A stretch of 64,000 bases of DNA from Poindextera sp036494815 (lineage in GTDB: Bacteria; Pseudomonadota; Alphaproteobacteria; Caulobacterales; Caulobacteraceae). Made by a program: the position numbers and the translations under genes. The notes below the pieces were generated by a model that was given only the letters and a program-made list of their open reading frames with translations, was not told the origin of the DNA and searched no databases. Where the stretch lies: positions 1-64,000 of the forward strand of contig DASXNV010000023.1 of assembly GCA_036494815.1 (NCBI GenBank), in the 5' to 3' direction. Numbering within the stretch: the stretch's first letter is position 1; the number at the start of each line of letters is the position of its first letter. This document shows, piece by piece, positions 43,570 through 52,465 of the stretch.

Positions 43570-44634
43570 ATGACCCTCGCCCATCCCCAAACCGGCACCT
43601 TTTCCACTTACGCCGCGCCGCTGGCGCGTGGGGTGGTCCACCGGCTTCCCGGACTTTTGCTGTGCGGCGCGATCACGCTTGCGGCCGTCGGACTGCAGGC
43701 GATCGAATCGCGGTTGCTGGGCCGCGCCTGGCTCGAAGCTCTGGTCATCGCCATCCTCCTGGGAACCGCGGTCCGCACCGCCTGGACGCCCGGCCCGCTC
43801 TGGACCGCCGGTGTCGCCTTCAGCGCCAGGGTCCTGCTCGAGGTCGCCGTGGTCCTCCTGGGCGCCACGATCAGCGCCGGGTCCATCCTGGGCGCGGGCG
43901 CGGCGTTGCTGGCGGGAAGCGCCGGGGCGGTCGTACTGGCCATCGCGGTCAGCTATGGCCTGGGTCGTTTGTTCGGCCTGCCCCACCGCATGGCGACCCT
44001 GATCGCGTGCGGCAACTCCATCTGCGGCAACTCCGCCATCGCCGCCGTGGCGCCCGTGATCGGCGCTGACGGAGACGACGTGGCCGCCTCCATCGCCTTC
44101 ACCGCCGTGCTGGGCGTGGCCGTGGTGCTGGGGCTGCCTTTGCTGGCTGTCGCCCTGCACATGACGCCCCGCGCCTTTGGCGTGTTCGCTGGCCTGACCG
44201 TCTACGCCGTGCCCCAGGTGCTGGCCGCAACCGCGCCAATCAGTTCGTTCTCCGCCCAGGTCGGTACGCTGGTGAAGCTGGTGCGGGTGCTGATGCTGGG
44301 GCCTGTGGTGCTGGTTCTGTCCTTGCTGAACAGGCCCAGCGACGGCGGCGAGGCGCACCGCCTGGACCTGAGCCATCTTGTCCCCTGGTTCATAGTCGGC
44401 TTCCTGGCCCTGGTCGCCGCCCGTTCCACGGGTCTGATCCCCGCAGCCCTGGTCGCCCCAACCGGCCGTGTGGCGACCTGGCTGACCATCATCTCGATGG
44501 CGGCCCTTGGACTGGGCGTGGACGTGCGGGTAGTGGCCAAGGCCGGCGCGCGCGTCACCGCCGTGGTCACTCTGTCATTGTTTGCCCTGGGCGGGGTGGC
44601 GCTTGCGTTGATCCATGGGTTGCGCCTGAGCTAA
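43570..44634 (+). CDS. YeiH/PSE-type putative sulfate exporter family membrane protein
   Basis: This 354-residue membrane protein has about ten helices and matches the UPF0324/YeiH family. Diagnostic pieces are VVLLGATISAGSIL, LIACGNSICGNSAIAAVAPVI and GLTVYAVPQVLAATAPIS. The family has been annotated as putative sulfate exporter without firm biochemical proof. The ATG at 43570 (after AAGG) is preferred over the TTG at 43534. LysR partner divergent. Its stop overlaps the malic-enzyme stop by 4 bases. Confidence 0.82.
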   Translation: MTLAHPQTGTFSTYAAPLARGVVHRLPGLLLCGAITLAAVGLQAIESRLLGRAWLEALVIAILLGTAVRTAWTPGPLWTAGVAFSARVLLEVAVVLLGATISAGSILGAGAALLAGSAGAVVLAIAVSYGLGRLFGLPHRMATLIACGNSICGNSAIAAVAPVIGADGDDVAASIAFTAVLGVAVVLGLPLLAVALHMTPRAFGVFAGLTVYAVPQVLAATAPISSFSAQVGTLVKLVRVLMLGPVVLVLSLLNRPSDGGEAHRLDLSHLVPWFIVGFLALVAARSTGLIPAALVAPTGRVATWLTIISMAALGLGVDVRVVAKAGARVTAVVTLSLFALGGVALALIHGLRLS

Positions 44635-46913
44635 CCGGAAGGCGCCTCGCGTCCGGCCTGCGCCGCCGCGAGCGCCGTCATATTGACGATGCCGCGGGCG
44701 GTGACGCTGGGATTCAGCACGTGCACGGGCTTGGACACACCCAGCAGCAGCGGGCCGACCAGCAGGCCCTCGGTAGCGGCCGACAGCAGGGTCAGGGCGA
44801 TATTGGCGGCGTCCAGGCTTGGCATGATCAACAGGTTGGCCGAGCCCTTCAGCGGGCTGGCGGTGACCAGGCGTGCGCGCAGAGCCTCGCTGAGGGCGGC
44901 GTCAGCATGCATCTCGCCGTCCACCTCCAACTCCGGCGAGCGTTCGTGGATCAGGCGCAAGGCCTCGCGCATCTTGCGCGCGGTGGGGGAATTACTGGCC
45001 CCGAAGCTGGAATGGGACAACAGCGCCGCCTTGGGCGTGAAGCCGAAGCCACGCACTGCTTCCGCCGCCAGGGCGGTCATCTCGGCGATCTGCTCAGGGG
45101 TCGGATCCACATTCACGTGGGTGTCACAGAAGAACAGCACGCCGTTGGGCAGGATCAGGCTGGATAGGGCGTAGACCCGCTCGACGCCGGAGGCCCGCGG
45201 CACGATCGGCAGCACATAGGTCATGTGCCGCCACCAGTCGCCGGTCCCGCCGCAAAGAGCCGCGTCGACCTGACCATCGATCAGCAACATGGCGGCGGCC
45301 ACGCTTGGCCGGTTGCGCATCCGCCGCGCCGCCGCATCCGGTGGGGCGCCTCGACGATCGCTCAGCTGTTGATAACGCTCGGTCAGCGGATCGAACACGG
45401 CGCAATCGGCGGCCGGATCCAGGATCTGGACGTTTCTGCTGAAATCCAGTCTGAGACCGAGTTGCTTGGTCTTGGCTTCGATCACCGCGCGGCGGCCGAT
45501 CAGGACCGGCCGGGCCAGGCCTTCATCGACCACGGTCTGCACAGCGCGCAACACGCGCTCGTCCTCGCCCTCGGCATAGGCCACACGCTTACCGGAGGCC
45601 CGCGCGGCCTCGAACACCGGCCGCATCAGCTGGCCCGAGCGATAGACGAAGCGCTCCAGTTCCCGGTGATAGGCCTCAAAATCCTTGATCGGCCGCCGCG
45701 CGACGCCGGAATCCATGGCCGCCTTGGCCACCGCCGGCGCGATGTGCAGGATCAGCCGCGGATCGAACGGCTTGGGAATGATGTGCTCGGGTCCGAACAG
45801 CGGGGTTGCGCCGCCATAGGCCGCGGCCACAACCTCGCTGGCCTCGGCCCGCGCCAGGGCGGCGATGGCTTCGGCGGCGGCGACCTTCATCGGCTCGTTG
45901 ATCTGGGTGGCGTCCACGTCGAGCGCGCCACGGAACACGAACGGGAAACAGAGGACGTTGTTGACCTGGTTGGCGTAGTCCGAGCGGCCAGTGGCCATGA
46001 TCGCGTCCGGGCGGGCGGCGTAGACCAGTTCGGGCAGGATCTCGGGATCGGGATTGGCCAGGGCCAGGATCAGGGGCTTGTCCGCCAGCAGCGGCAGCCA
46101 CTCCGCCTTGAGCACCCGCGGCGCCGAAAGGCCCAGGAACACGTCGGCACCGCCTAGCACGTCCGGCAGGGTGCGGGCGTCGGTGTGGCGGGCGTAACGC
46201 GCCAGGTTGGGCGCCATCTCGTCGCCGCGCCCGGCATAGACCACGCCCTTGATGTCGGTCAGGGTGACATTGTCCACTGGCAGGCCCATCAGCACCAGCA
46301 GATCGACACAGGCCAGTGCCGCGGCCCCGGCGCCGGAAGTCACCAGCTTGACGTCCTTGAGTTGCTTGTCCTGCAGCACAAGCCCGTTGCGGATAGCCGC
46401 GGCGCAGACGATGGCGGTGCCATGCTGGTCGTCGTGAAAGACGGGGATGTTCATCCGCTCGCGCAGGCGCTGCTCGATGACGAAACATTCCGGGGCCTTG
46501 ATATCCTCCAGATTGATGCCGCCGAAGGTAGGTTCAAGCGATGCGACCACGTCGCAGAACAGATCCACGTCGTTGGCGTCTACCTCCAGATCGAACACGT
46601 CGATGCCGGCGAACTTCTTGAACAGGACCGCCTTGCCCTCCATCACTGGCTTGCTGGCCAGGGGGCCGATATTTCCCAGGCCCAGCACCGCGGTGCCATT
46701 GGTGATCACCGCCACCAGATTGCCGCGTGCGGTCATGTCCCGCGCCGCGCCGGGATCGGCCACGATGGCCTCGCAGGCCGCCGCCACGCCAGGGGAATAG
46801 GCCAAGGCCAGATCGCGCTGGGTGGCCATGCGCTTGGTGGGCTCCACCGACAGTTTCCCTGGCCGGGGCAGGCGGTGATAGTCGAGCGCGGCCTTGCGGA
46901 AATCTTCGTCCAT
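44631..46913 (-). CDS. maeB: NADP-dependent malic enzyme with phosphotransacetylase-like domain
   Basis: This 760-residue MaeB-type enzyme decarboxylates malate to pyruvate and makes NADPH. The malic domain occupies about 1-420 (AYSPGVAAAC, VITNGTAVLGLGNIGPLASKPVMEGK, VFHDDQHGTAIVCAAA, VTSGAGAAALACV, VMATGRSDYANQVNNVL-like). The C-terminal part (about 440-755) is a phosphotransacetylase-like domain, usually a regulatory site for acetyl-CoA in this family. Full length is present, with no frameshift. Typical of alphaproteobacteria with dicarboxylate-fed gluconeogenesis. Confidence 0.93.
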   Translation of the reverse strand: MDEDFRKAALDYHRLPRPGKLSVEPTKRMATQRDLALAYSPGVAAACEAIVADPGAARDMTARGNLVAVITNGTAVLGLGNIGPLASKPVMEGKAVLFKKFAGIDVFDLEVDANDVDLFCDVVASLEPTFGGINLEDIKAPECFVIEQRLRERMNIPVFHDDQHGTAIVCAAAIRNGLVLQDKQLKDVKLVTSGAGAAALACVDLLVLMGLPVDNVTLTDIKGVVYAGRGDEMAPNLARYARHTDARTLPDVLGGADVFLGLSAPRVLKAEWLPLLADKPLILALANPDPEILPELVYAARPDAIMATGRSDYANQVNNVLCFPFVFRGALDVDATQINEPMKVAAAEAIAALARAEASEVVAAAYGGATPLFGPEHIIPKPFDPRLILHIAPAVAKAAMDSGVARRPIKDFEAYHRELERFVYRSGQLMRPVFEAARASGKRVAYAEGEDERVLRAVQTVVDEGLARPVLIGRRAVIEAKTKQLGLRLDFSRNVQILDPAADCAVFDPLTERYQQLSDRRGAPPDAAARRMRNRPSVAAAMLLIDGQVDAALCGGTGDWWRHMTYVLPIVPRASGVERVYALSSLILPNGVLFFCDTHVNVDPTPEQIAEMTALAAEAVRGFGFTPKAALLSHSSFGASNSPTARKMREALRLIHERSPELEVDGEMHADAALSEALRARLVTASPLKGSANLLIMPSLDAANIALTLLSAATEGLLVGPLLLGVSKPVHVLNPSVTARGIVNMTALAAAQAGREAPSG

Positions 46914-47009
46914 GAGCGGCCCTGTCTCCCCAGATGACAGCGCGCCGCAGACGGCGCGAGGGTGTTGCGCCCCTCCTAGCAGGGATCGACCACTGTGGAC
47001 GATGGGGCA

Positions 47010-47064
47010 CAGCCCCTGAACCGCAATAAGTTGGACTGTGTGATGAGATGGCGCCCAGGGGCTG
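47010..47064 (+). promoter_or_regulatory. Leader inverted repeat before hpnA
   Basis: CAGCCCCTG (47010-47018) and CAGGGGCTG (47056-47064) are perfect complements of 9 bp separated by 37 bases. They lie 45-99 bases before the hpnA start, so they could form a leader hairpin or two operator half-sites for the hopanoid operon. Confidence 0.35.
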
Positions 47065-47108
47065 GGTTCGCTACATCACGGCATCGCAGGGAGACGAGAG
47101 TCGAGCGC

Positions 47109-48110
47109 ATGCAGACAGGCGACCGCATTCTGGTGACCGGAGCCTCCGGCTTCGTCGGCTCGGCCGTCGCGCGCCTGCTCAACGCTCGCGGCCTGCCGGT
47201 GCGGGTGCTGGTGCGGTCCACCAGCCCGCGCGCCAATCTGGAAGGCCTGGACTGCGAGGTGGTCGAGGGCGACATGACCGACGCCAAGTCGATGAACTGG
47301 GCGCTGGTGGGGGTGCGCTACCTGTTTCACGTGGCCGCCGACTACCGGCTGTGGGCGCCCGATCCTAGCGAGATCATCCGCGCCAATCGCGTGGGAACTC
47401 GCACGGTGATGGAAGCGGCCCTGGCCCAGGGCGTGGAGCGGATCGTCTATACCTCCAGCGTCGCCACCCTGCGCGCGGGCGACGCCTCCACTTCGGTCGA
47501 TGAGACCGCGCCCCTGGCCGAGGGCGAGGGCATTGGGGCCTATAAGGAAAGCAAGGTCGTCGCCGAGCGGCTGGTGGAACGTATGATCGCCGAACAGCGC
47601 CTGCCGGCGGTTATCGTCAATCCCTCCACCCCCATTGGCCCGCGCGACGTGCGCCCAACGCCCACTGGCCGAATCCTGATCGAGGCCGCCACCGGGCGTA
47701 TCCCCGCCTTTGTGGATACGGGCCTGAACCTGGTCCATGTGGACGATGTCGCCGCGGGCCACCTGGCCGCCATGGACAGGGGGAGGATCGGCCACCGCTA
47801 TATCCTGGGCGGCCAGAACGCCTCCCTGCGCGAGATGCTGGCCGCCATCGCCGCCTTGAGCGGGCGCAAGCCGCCGACCATCAACCTGCCCCGAGGACCG
47901 CTCTACCCCCTCGCCTACGCCGCCGAGGCCGTGGCCCGGATCACCGGCAAGGAGCCGTTCGTGACGGTGGACGCCCTGAAAATGGCCAGCCACCACATGT
48001 TCTTCACTTCGGCCAAGGCCGAACGAGAACTGGGCTACAGCGCCCGCCCCTATGCCGAGGCGTTGAAGGATGCGCTGGACTGGTTCCGGGCGGCGGGGAT
48101 GCTCAAGTGA
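47109..48110 (+). CDS. hpnA: HpnA, hopanoid-associated NAD-dependent epimerase
   Basis: This 333-residue extended short-chain dehydrogenase has the N-terminal Rossmann signature ILVTGASGFVGSAVARLL, the catalytic YKESK in GIGAYKESKVVAERL (Tyr/Lys pair), and VNPSTPIGPRDVRPTPTGR. It matches HpnA, found at the head of most proteobacterial hopanoid operons. The exact reaction is unproven; side-chain or sugar modification is proposed. The ATG at 47109 is chosen because upstream codons lack homology. It overlaps hpnB by 4 bases. Confidence 0.88.
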   Translation: MQTGDRILVTGASGFVGSAVARLLNARGLPVRVLVRSTSPRANLEGLDCEVVEGDMTDAKSMNWALVGVRYLFHVAADYRLWAPDPSEIIRANRVGTRTVMEAALAQGVERIVYTSSVATLRAGDASTSVDETAPLAEGEGIGAYKESKVVAERLVERMIAEQRLPAVIVNPSTPIGPRDVRPTPTGRILIEAATGRIPAFVDTGLNLVHVDDVAAGHLAAMDRGRIGHRYILGGQNASLREMLAAIAALSGRKPPTINLPRGPLYPLAYAAEAVARITGKEPFVTVDALKMASHHMFFTSAKAERELGYSARPYAEALKDALDWFRAAGMLK

Positions 48111-49267
48111 CGGTCTCCGTGCTTTTGGGCGGCCTGACCTTGGCCGTCTGGACCTATCTGCTGATCGGCCATGGCGGCTTTTGGCGGATGAGGGAGCGCG
48201 ACGACCGGGACGAAGCCACGTCCGAACCCACAGCCTGGCCCAGCGTGGTCGCCGTGGTTCCGGCGCGCAACGAGGCCGACGTCATCGCCCGCTCGGTGGG
48301 CGGCCTGCTGGCCCAGGACTATCCCGGCGCCTTTCGCGTGATCTTGGTGGACGACAACAGCGAGGACGGCACTGCCGCGGTCGCGGCCGAGGCCGCCGCG
48401 CGGCTGGAGGCCGGCGAACGCCTGCGGATCCTGAGCGGCGCGCCGCTGGCGGCCGGCTGGACCGGCAAGCTGTGGGCCGTGCGCCAGGGGGTGTCAGAGG
48501 CTGCGGCCTTCACCCCCGACTATCTGTTACTCACCGACGCCGACATCGCCCATTCCCCGGACAACCTGCGCAAACTGGTGTCCCGCGCCGAGGCCGGCCA
48601 GCGGGTGATGGTGTCGCTGATGGCGCGGCTGACCAACCAGACCTGGGCGGAAAAGTTGCTGATCCCGGCCTTCGTGTTCTTCTTCGACATGCTCTATCCA
48701 TTCGGCTGGGTGAACGATCCGCGGCGCAAAATGGCCGCCGCCGCCGGAGGCTGCATGCTGATCAAGCGCACCGCCCTAGAAGCGGCCGGCGGCATCGATT
48801 CCATCCGCGCCGAGATCATCGACGACTGCGCCATGGGTCGGCGGATGAAGAGCCAGGGCCCGATCTGGCTGGGCCTGACCGACCGCGCTGTCAGCCTGCG
48901 GCCCTATCAGACCGTAGGCGAGATCGGCAAAATGGTCTCGCGCTCGGCTTATGCCCAACTCGGCTACTCGCCCCTGCTGCTTGCGGGAACCATCCTGGGC
49001 ATGGTGCTGGTCTATCTCAGCGCGCCCTTTCTGACCCTGTTTGGTCACGGCCTAGCCCGGTGGCTGGGCCTGGGCGCCTGGGCCGCCATGGCCATTTCAT
49101 TCCAGCCAATGCTGGCCTTCTATCGCCGTTCGCCACTGTGGGGGCTTGCCCTGCCGGTGATCGGCGCGCTCTACACCGCCTTCACCCTCGATTCCGCGAT
49201 CCAGGTCTGGTGCGGGCGCGGGGGCATGTGGAAGGGGCGCGCCCAGGCCGCCGCGGAGCTTCGATGA
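48107..49267 (+). CDS. hpnB: HpnB, hopanoid-associated glycosyltransferase
   Basis: This 386-residue membrane-associated GT2 enzyme starts with an N-terminal helix. The GT-A core follows (VVAVVPARNEADVIARSVGGLL, VILVDDNSEDGT, LLLTDADIAHSPDNL). C-terminal helices follow (LAGTILGMVLVYLSAPF, and the last pair near 315-360). It matches HpnB of hopanoid loci, with a presumed role in glycosylating an intermediate. GTG start overlapping the hpnA stop; ATGA overlap with hpnC at the end. Confidence 0.88.
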   Translation: MTVSVLLGGLTLAVWTYLLIGHGGFWRMRERDDRDEATSEPTAWPSVVAVVPARNEADVIARSVGGLLAQDYPGAFRVILVDDNSEDGTAAVAAEAAARLEAGERLRILSGAPLAAGWTGKLWAVRQGVSEAAAFTPDYLLLTDADIAHSPDNLRKLVSRAEAGQRVMVSLMARLTNQTWAEKLLIPAFVFFFDMLYPFGWVNDPRRKMAAAAGGCMLIKRTALEAAGGIDSIRAEIIDDCAMGRRMKSQGPIWLGLTDRAVSLRPYQTVGEIGKMVSRSAYAQLGYSPLLLAGTILGMVLVYLSAPFLTLFGHGLARWLGLGAWAAMAISFQPMLAFYRRSPLWGLALPVIGALYTAFTLDSAIQVWCGRGGMWKGRAQAAAELR

Positions 49268-50145
49268 GCAGCAGCGCCGATTTCGCCTCGGGCAAGGACC
49301 ACACCACCGAGAACTTCCCGGTGGGCTCATTCCTGATCGCCCAGCGCCACCGCCCTGTGGTGATGGCCTTCTATCGCGTGGCCCGCGCCGCCGACGATAT
49401 CGCCGACCACGCCACCGCCGCCCCGGCCGACAAGCTGGCCGCCCTGGCGCGGATCGAGGACAGCCTGCTGGGCCGCGCCGACTCCGACGCCAATGCTACC
49501 GCCCTGCGCGGTGTGCTGGCCGAACGGGGCCTAACCAACCAGCACGCTCTGGATCTGCTGGAAGCCTTTCGCCGCGATGTGACCAAGTCCCGCTACGCCG
49601 ATTGGGCGGATTTGCTGGACTATTGCCGCTATTCGGCGGCGCCGGTGGGGCGGTTCATGCTGGACGTGCACGGCGAGGCTAGGTCGACCTGGCCGGCCTC
49701 TGACGCCCTGTGCAGCGCGCTGCAGGTGATCAACCACCTACAGGATTGCGGCGAGGACTATCGCCAGATCGACCGGGTTTATGTGCCGATGAACGTGCTG
49801 ACCGATGCGGGACTGAGCGTCGAAGTCCTCGGCGAATCCAAATCCGGCCCGGTCCTGCGCGGCGTGATCACCCATCTGGCCCATCGCACCCTGGGCCTGT
49901 TGGACATATCCAGGTCCCTGGCGCCCCAGGTTCGTGACGCCGGCATCGGCCTGGAGGTCAGTGTCATCCAGACTCTGGCCGAAAGCATGACCCGCCGGCT
50001 GTTGCAGCGTGATCCGCTGTCGGAGGAGACCCATCACAGCAAGCTGGAGATGATCGGTCTGGCCCTGTCCGGCCTGGGCCGCTTCGCCGCCCTGCGCCTG
50101 GGCCTCGGCAAAACCCCCAAGCTGCGCCATAGAGAGGCGCCATGA
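49264..50145 (+). CDS. hpnC: HpnC, hydroxysqualene synthase of the HpnCDE route
   Basis: This 293-residue trans-isoprenyl-synthase-fold enzyme matches HpnC, which converts presqualene diphosphate to hydroxysqualene in the HpnCDE pathway. Family motifs are FPVGSFLIAQRHRP, the aspartate-rich RAADDIADHA and NHLQDCGEDY. Length is as expected. The ATG at 49264 overlaps the hpnB stop. HpnD follows by another ATGA overlap, so all three HpnC/D/E proteins can be made stoichiometrically. Confidence 0.9.
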   Translation: MSSSADFASGKDHTTENFPVGSFLIAQRHRPVVMAFYRVARAADDIADHATAAPADKLAALARIEDSLLGRADSDANATALRGVLAERGLTNQHALDLLEAFRRDVTKSRYADWADLLDYCRYSAAPVGRFMLDVHGEARSTWPASDALCSALQVINHLQDCGEDYRQIDRVYVPMNVLTDAGLSVEVLGESKSGPVLRGVITHLAHRTLGLLDISRSLAPQVRDAGIGLEVSVIQTLAESMTRRLLQRDPLSEETHHSKLEMIGLALSGLGRFAALRLGLGKTPKLRHREAP

Positions 50146-50990
50146 GCCTCGCCGCCCCCGCCACCGATGCGCCCACCGCCGAAAAACAGGCCTCGGGCAG
50201 TTCGTTCTACGCCGCCATGCGCGTGCTGCCAGCGGCCGAGCGGGCGGCCATGTTCGACATCTACGCCTTCTGCCGCCAGGTGGACGACATCGCCGACGAG
50301 GCGGGCCTGGACAAGGCTGAGCGCCGCCGGCAGCTCGACGCCTGGCGCGCAGACCTGGACGCCCTATATGCCGGCGCGCCAGCGACCCTGTCCGCCTTCC
50401 TGGCAGAGCCGGTGCGCCGCTTCGGCCTGCGCCACGCCGATTTCCTGGCCGTGATCGACGGCATGCAGATGGATGTGGACGCCAATATCGTCGCGCCGGA
50501 CTATCAGACCCTGGATCTCTATTGCGACCGGGTGGCCAGCGCCGTGGGCCGGCTGTCGGTGTGCGTGTTCGGCATGGATGAGGCGCCGGGCGTTGCTCTG
50601 TCCCACGACCTGGGCCGCGCCCTGCAACTGACCAACATCCTGCGCGATATCGACGAGGACGCCGAGATCGGCCGGCTCTACATGCCACTGGAGGCCCTGG
50701 AGGCCGCCGGGATCCACACGCGCGAGCCGCTGGCGGTGATGGCCGACCCCAGAATCGACACCGCCTGCCGCTGGGTGGCCAAGCGGGCCCACGAGCACTA
50801 CGCCAACGCGGCCGCCATCATGGCCACACACCCTAAGGGCCGGCTGATCGCCCCCCGGCTGATGGGCGCGGTCTATGGCGGCATCCTCGAGCGCATGGAG
50901 GCCGAAGGCTGGGCGGCCCCGCGCCTGCGCGTCAGCCTGTCCAAGCCGCGCCTGCTGTGGCTGCTGCTGCGGCGCGGGCTTTTCGGATGA
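50142..50990 (+). CDS. hpnD: HpnD, presqualene diphosphate synthase
   Basis: This 282-residue squalene/phytoene-synthase-family enzyme is HpnD, condensing two farnesyl diphosphates to presqualene diphosphate. Asp-rich motifs are FCRQVDDIADEAG and LTNILRDIDEDAEIGRLYMP, both Mg-binding. The start overlaps the hpnC stop by 4 bases. Unlike the other genes in this operon it is followed by a 196-base gap that holds a palindromic repeat. Confidence 0.9.
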   Translation: MSLAAPATDAPTAEKQASGSSFYAAMRVLPAAERAAMFDIYAFCRQVDDIADEAGLDKAERRRQLDAWRADLDALYAGAPATLSAFLAEPVRRFGLRHADFLAVIDGMQMDVDANIVAPDYQTLDLYCDRVASAVGRLSVCVFGMDEAPGVALSHDLGRALQLTNILRDIDEDAEIGRLYMPLEALEAAGIHTREPLAVMADPRIDTACRWVAKRAHEHYANAAAIMATHPKGRLIAPRLMGAVYGGILERMEAEGWAAPRLRVSLSKPRLLWLLLRRGLFG

Positions 50991-51059
50991 GGCAAGCTGG
51001 CAGTGATGGCGTTCGGGAAGAGCGACGTCCGACAATTCAGTTTGATCCCGTCGTCGCCG

Positions 51060-51160
51060 CGCTCGTCGCGGCGATCCATGCCGTGCTTTTTCCGCGCCGC
51101 CGTCACAGCCAAACCTTCACGGCATGGATGGCCGGCACAGGGCCGGCCGTGACGAAATGG
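51060..51160. repeat. Palindromic intergenic repeat (REP-like) between hpnD and hpnE
   Basis: Two nested palindromes are seen. ATCCATGCCGTG (51074-51085) is a perfect 12-bp complement of CACGGCATGGAT (51118-51129). Immediately after, GGCCGGC (51130-51136) pairs with GCCGGCC (51142-51148) over a 5-base loop. The wording GCATGGATGGCCGG...CCGGCC.TGACG is a form often met in alphaproteobacterial REP-like elements. It is the only sizeable gap in the otherwise overlapping hpnA-E series. Confidence 0.65.
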
Positions 51161-51186
51161 AAGCGGACGCGCCCGGGAGCCGGCGC

Positions 51187-52461
51187 GTGAACCCGCCTGC
51201 ACGACCGGGCACGGTCTGGATCGTCGGCGGCGGCCTGGCGGGGCTGTCCAGCGCCGTCGCCCTGGCGGGGCGCGGGGTCCAGGTCGAGTTGATCGAGGGC
51301 GCGGCCCAGGCCGGCGGGCGCTGCCGATCCTATGTGGATCCGGTCCTGGACATGACCATCGACAATGGCAACCACCTAGTCCTGTCCGGCAATCGCGCCA
51401 CCTTCGCCTATCTGCGGGCCATCGGCGCCGAGGACCGCATGGCCGGGCCGGAGACGGCGCGGTTCGACTATCATGACGTGCGCACCGGCGAGGCCTGGAC
51501 CATCCGCCCAAACGAAGGCCCCTTGGCCTGGTGGGTGCTGGCCAAGGACCGCCGCGTGCCGAGCACCACCGCCGGTGATTATCTGAGCCTGTTGGCCTTT
51601 CTCAATCCGGGCGCCAACAAGCGGATCGACGAAGTCATCGCCTGTTCGGGACACCTGTGGGACAGGCTGCTGCAGTCCTTCCTGCTGGCCGCGCTCAATA
51701 CCGACCCGGCGGGCGCCTCGGCCGCCCTGGCCGGCGCGGTGATCCGCGAGACCCTGGTCAAGGGCGGACGCCATTACCGCCCCCGCATCGCCCATCCCAG
51801 CCTGGCGGCGGCCTTCATCGAACCGGCCCTGGCGTTCCTGGCTCAAAAGGGCGCGACCGTGCGCCTGGGCCAACGGGTCCGTTCGGCGCGCTATGACGGC
51901 GACCGCATCACCGCCCTGTCCCTGCCCGAGGATGAAATCCGGGTCGGGCCGAACGACGCCGTTGTGGTGGCCACGCCGCCCTGGATCAGTCAGACCCTGG
52001 TCCCGGACCTGACCGTTCCCGACCGCTTCACTCCCATCGTCAACGCCCATTTCAAGGTCACGCCGCCGCCGGGCGCTGCGTCCATGGTCGGGGTGATCGG
52101 CGGCAAGGCCGAGTGGATCTTCGCCTTCGAGGACCGGATTTCGGTGACGGTCAGCGGCGCCGACCATCTGGTCGACCTGGACCGCGAGGCCTTGGCCGAG
52201 ATGTTCTGGCGCGATATCGCCGCCGTCCACGGCCTGGGCGAGCAACCGCCCGCCTGGCAGATCGTCAAAGAACGCCGCGCAACCTTCGAGGCCACCCCGG
52301 AGCAGAACGCCAAGCGGCCCGGCGCCCGCACTCGCTGGCGCAACCTGATCCTGGCCGGGGACTGGACCGATACGGGATTGCCCGCCACCATCGAGGGCGC
52401 GATACGTTCCGGCGACAAGGCGGCGGGTCTCGCCTTCGACGCCCTAAGTTCAGGGAACTAG
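51187..52461 (+). CDS. hpnE: HpnE, hydroxysqualene dehydroxylase
   Basis: This 424-residue FAD-dependent amine-oxidase-fold protein is HpnE, which reduces hydroxysqualene to squalene. The FAD motif VWIVGGGLAGLSSAVALA follows the start closely, then AGGRCRSY and the C-terminal LILAGDWTDTGLPATIEGAI, the family-typical FAD closing segment. The GTG at 51187 with GGGAG upstream is preferred. An ATG at 51124 would begin inside the repeat and add residues unlike the family. Confidence 0.88.
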   Translation: MNPPARPGTVWIVGGGLAGLSSAVALAGRGVQVELIEGAAQAGGRCRSYVDPVLDMTIDNGNHLVLSGNRATFAYLRAIGAEDRMAGPETARFDYHDVRTGEAWTIRPNEGPLAWWVLAKDRRVPSTTAGDYLSLLAFLNPGANKRIDEVIACSGHLWDRLLQSFLLAALNTDPAGASAALAGAVIRETLVKGGRHYRPRIAHPSLAAAFIEPALAFLAQKGATVRLGQRVRSARYDGDRITALSLPEDEIRVGPNDAVVVATPPWISQTLVPDLTVPDRFTPIVNAHFKVTPPPGAASMVGVIGGKAEWIFAFEDRISVTVSGADHLVDLDREALAEMFWRDIAAVHGLGEQPPAWQIVKERRATFEATPEQNAKRPGARTRWRNLILAGDWTDTGLPATIEGAIRSGDKAAGLAFDALSSGN

Positions 52462-52465
52462 GACC

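Noticed and set aside
46914..47108. Possible tRNA-like structure in the malic enzyme/hpnA gap (contains GGGTTCGCT)
   Set aside because: No cloverleaf could be paired, and the acceptor and anticodon arms are missing.
48070..49263. Long alternative open frame covering hpnB, continuous with the hpnC frame (691 residues in total)
   Set aside because: The part before 49264 is Arg/Gly/Pro-rich without any family motif and overlaps the well-supported hpnB. hpnC starts with its own ATG and an ATGA overlap, so a fusion is not real.
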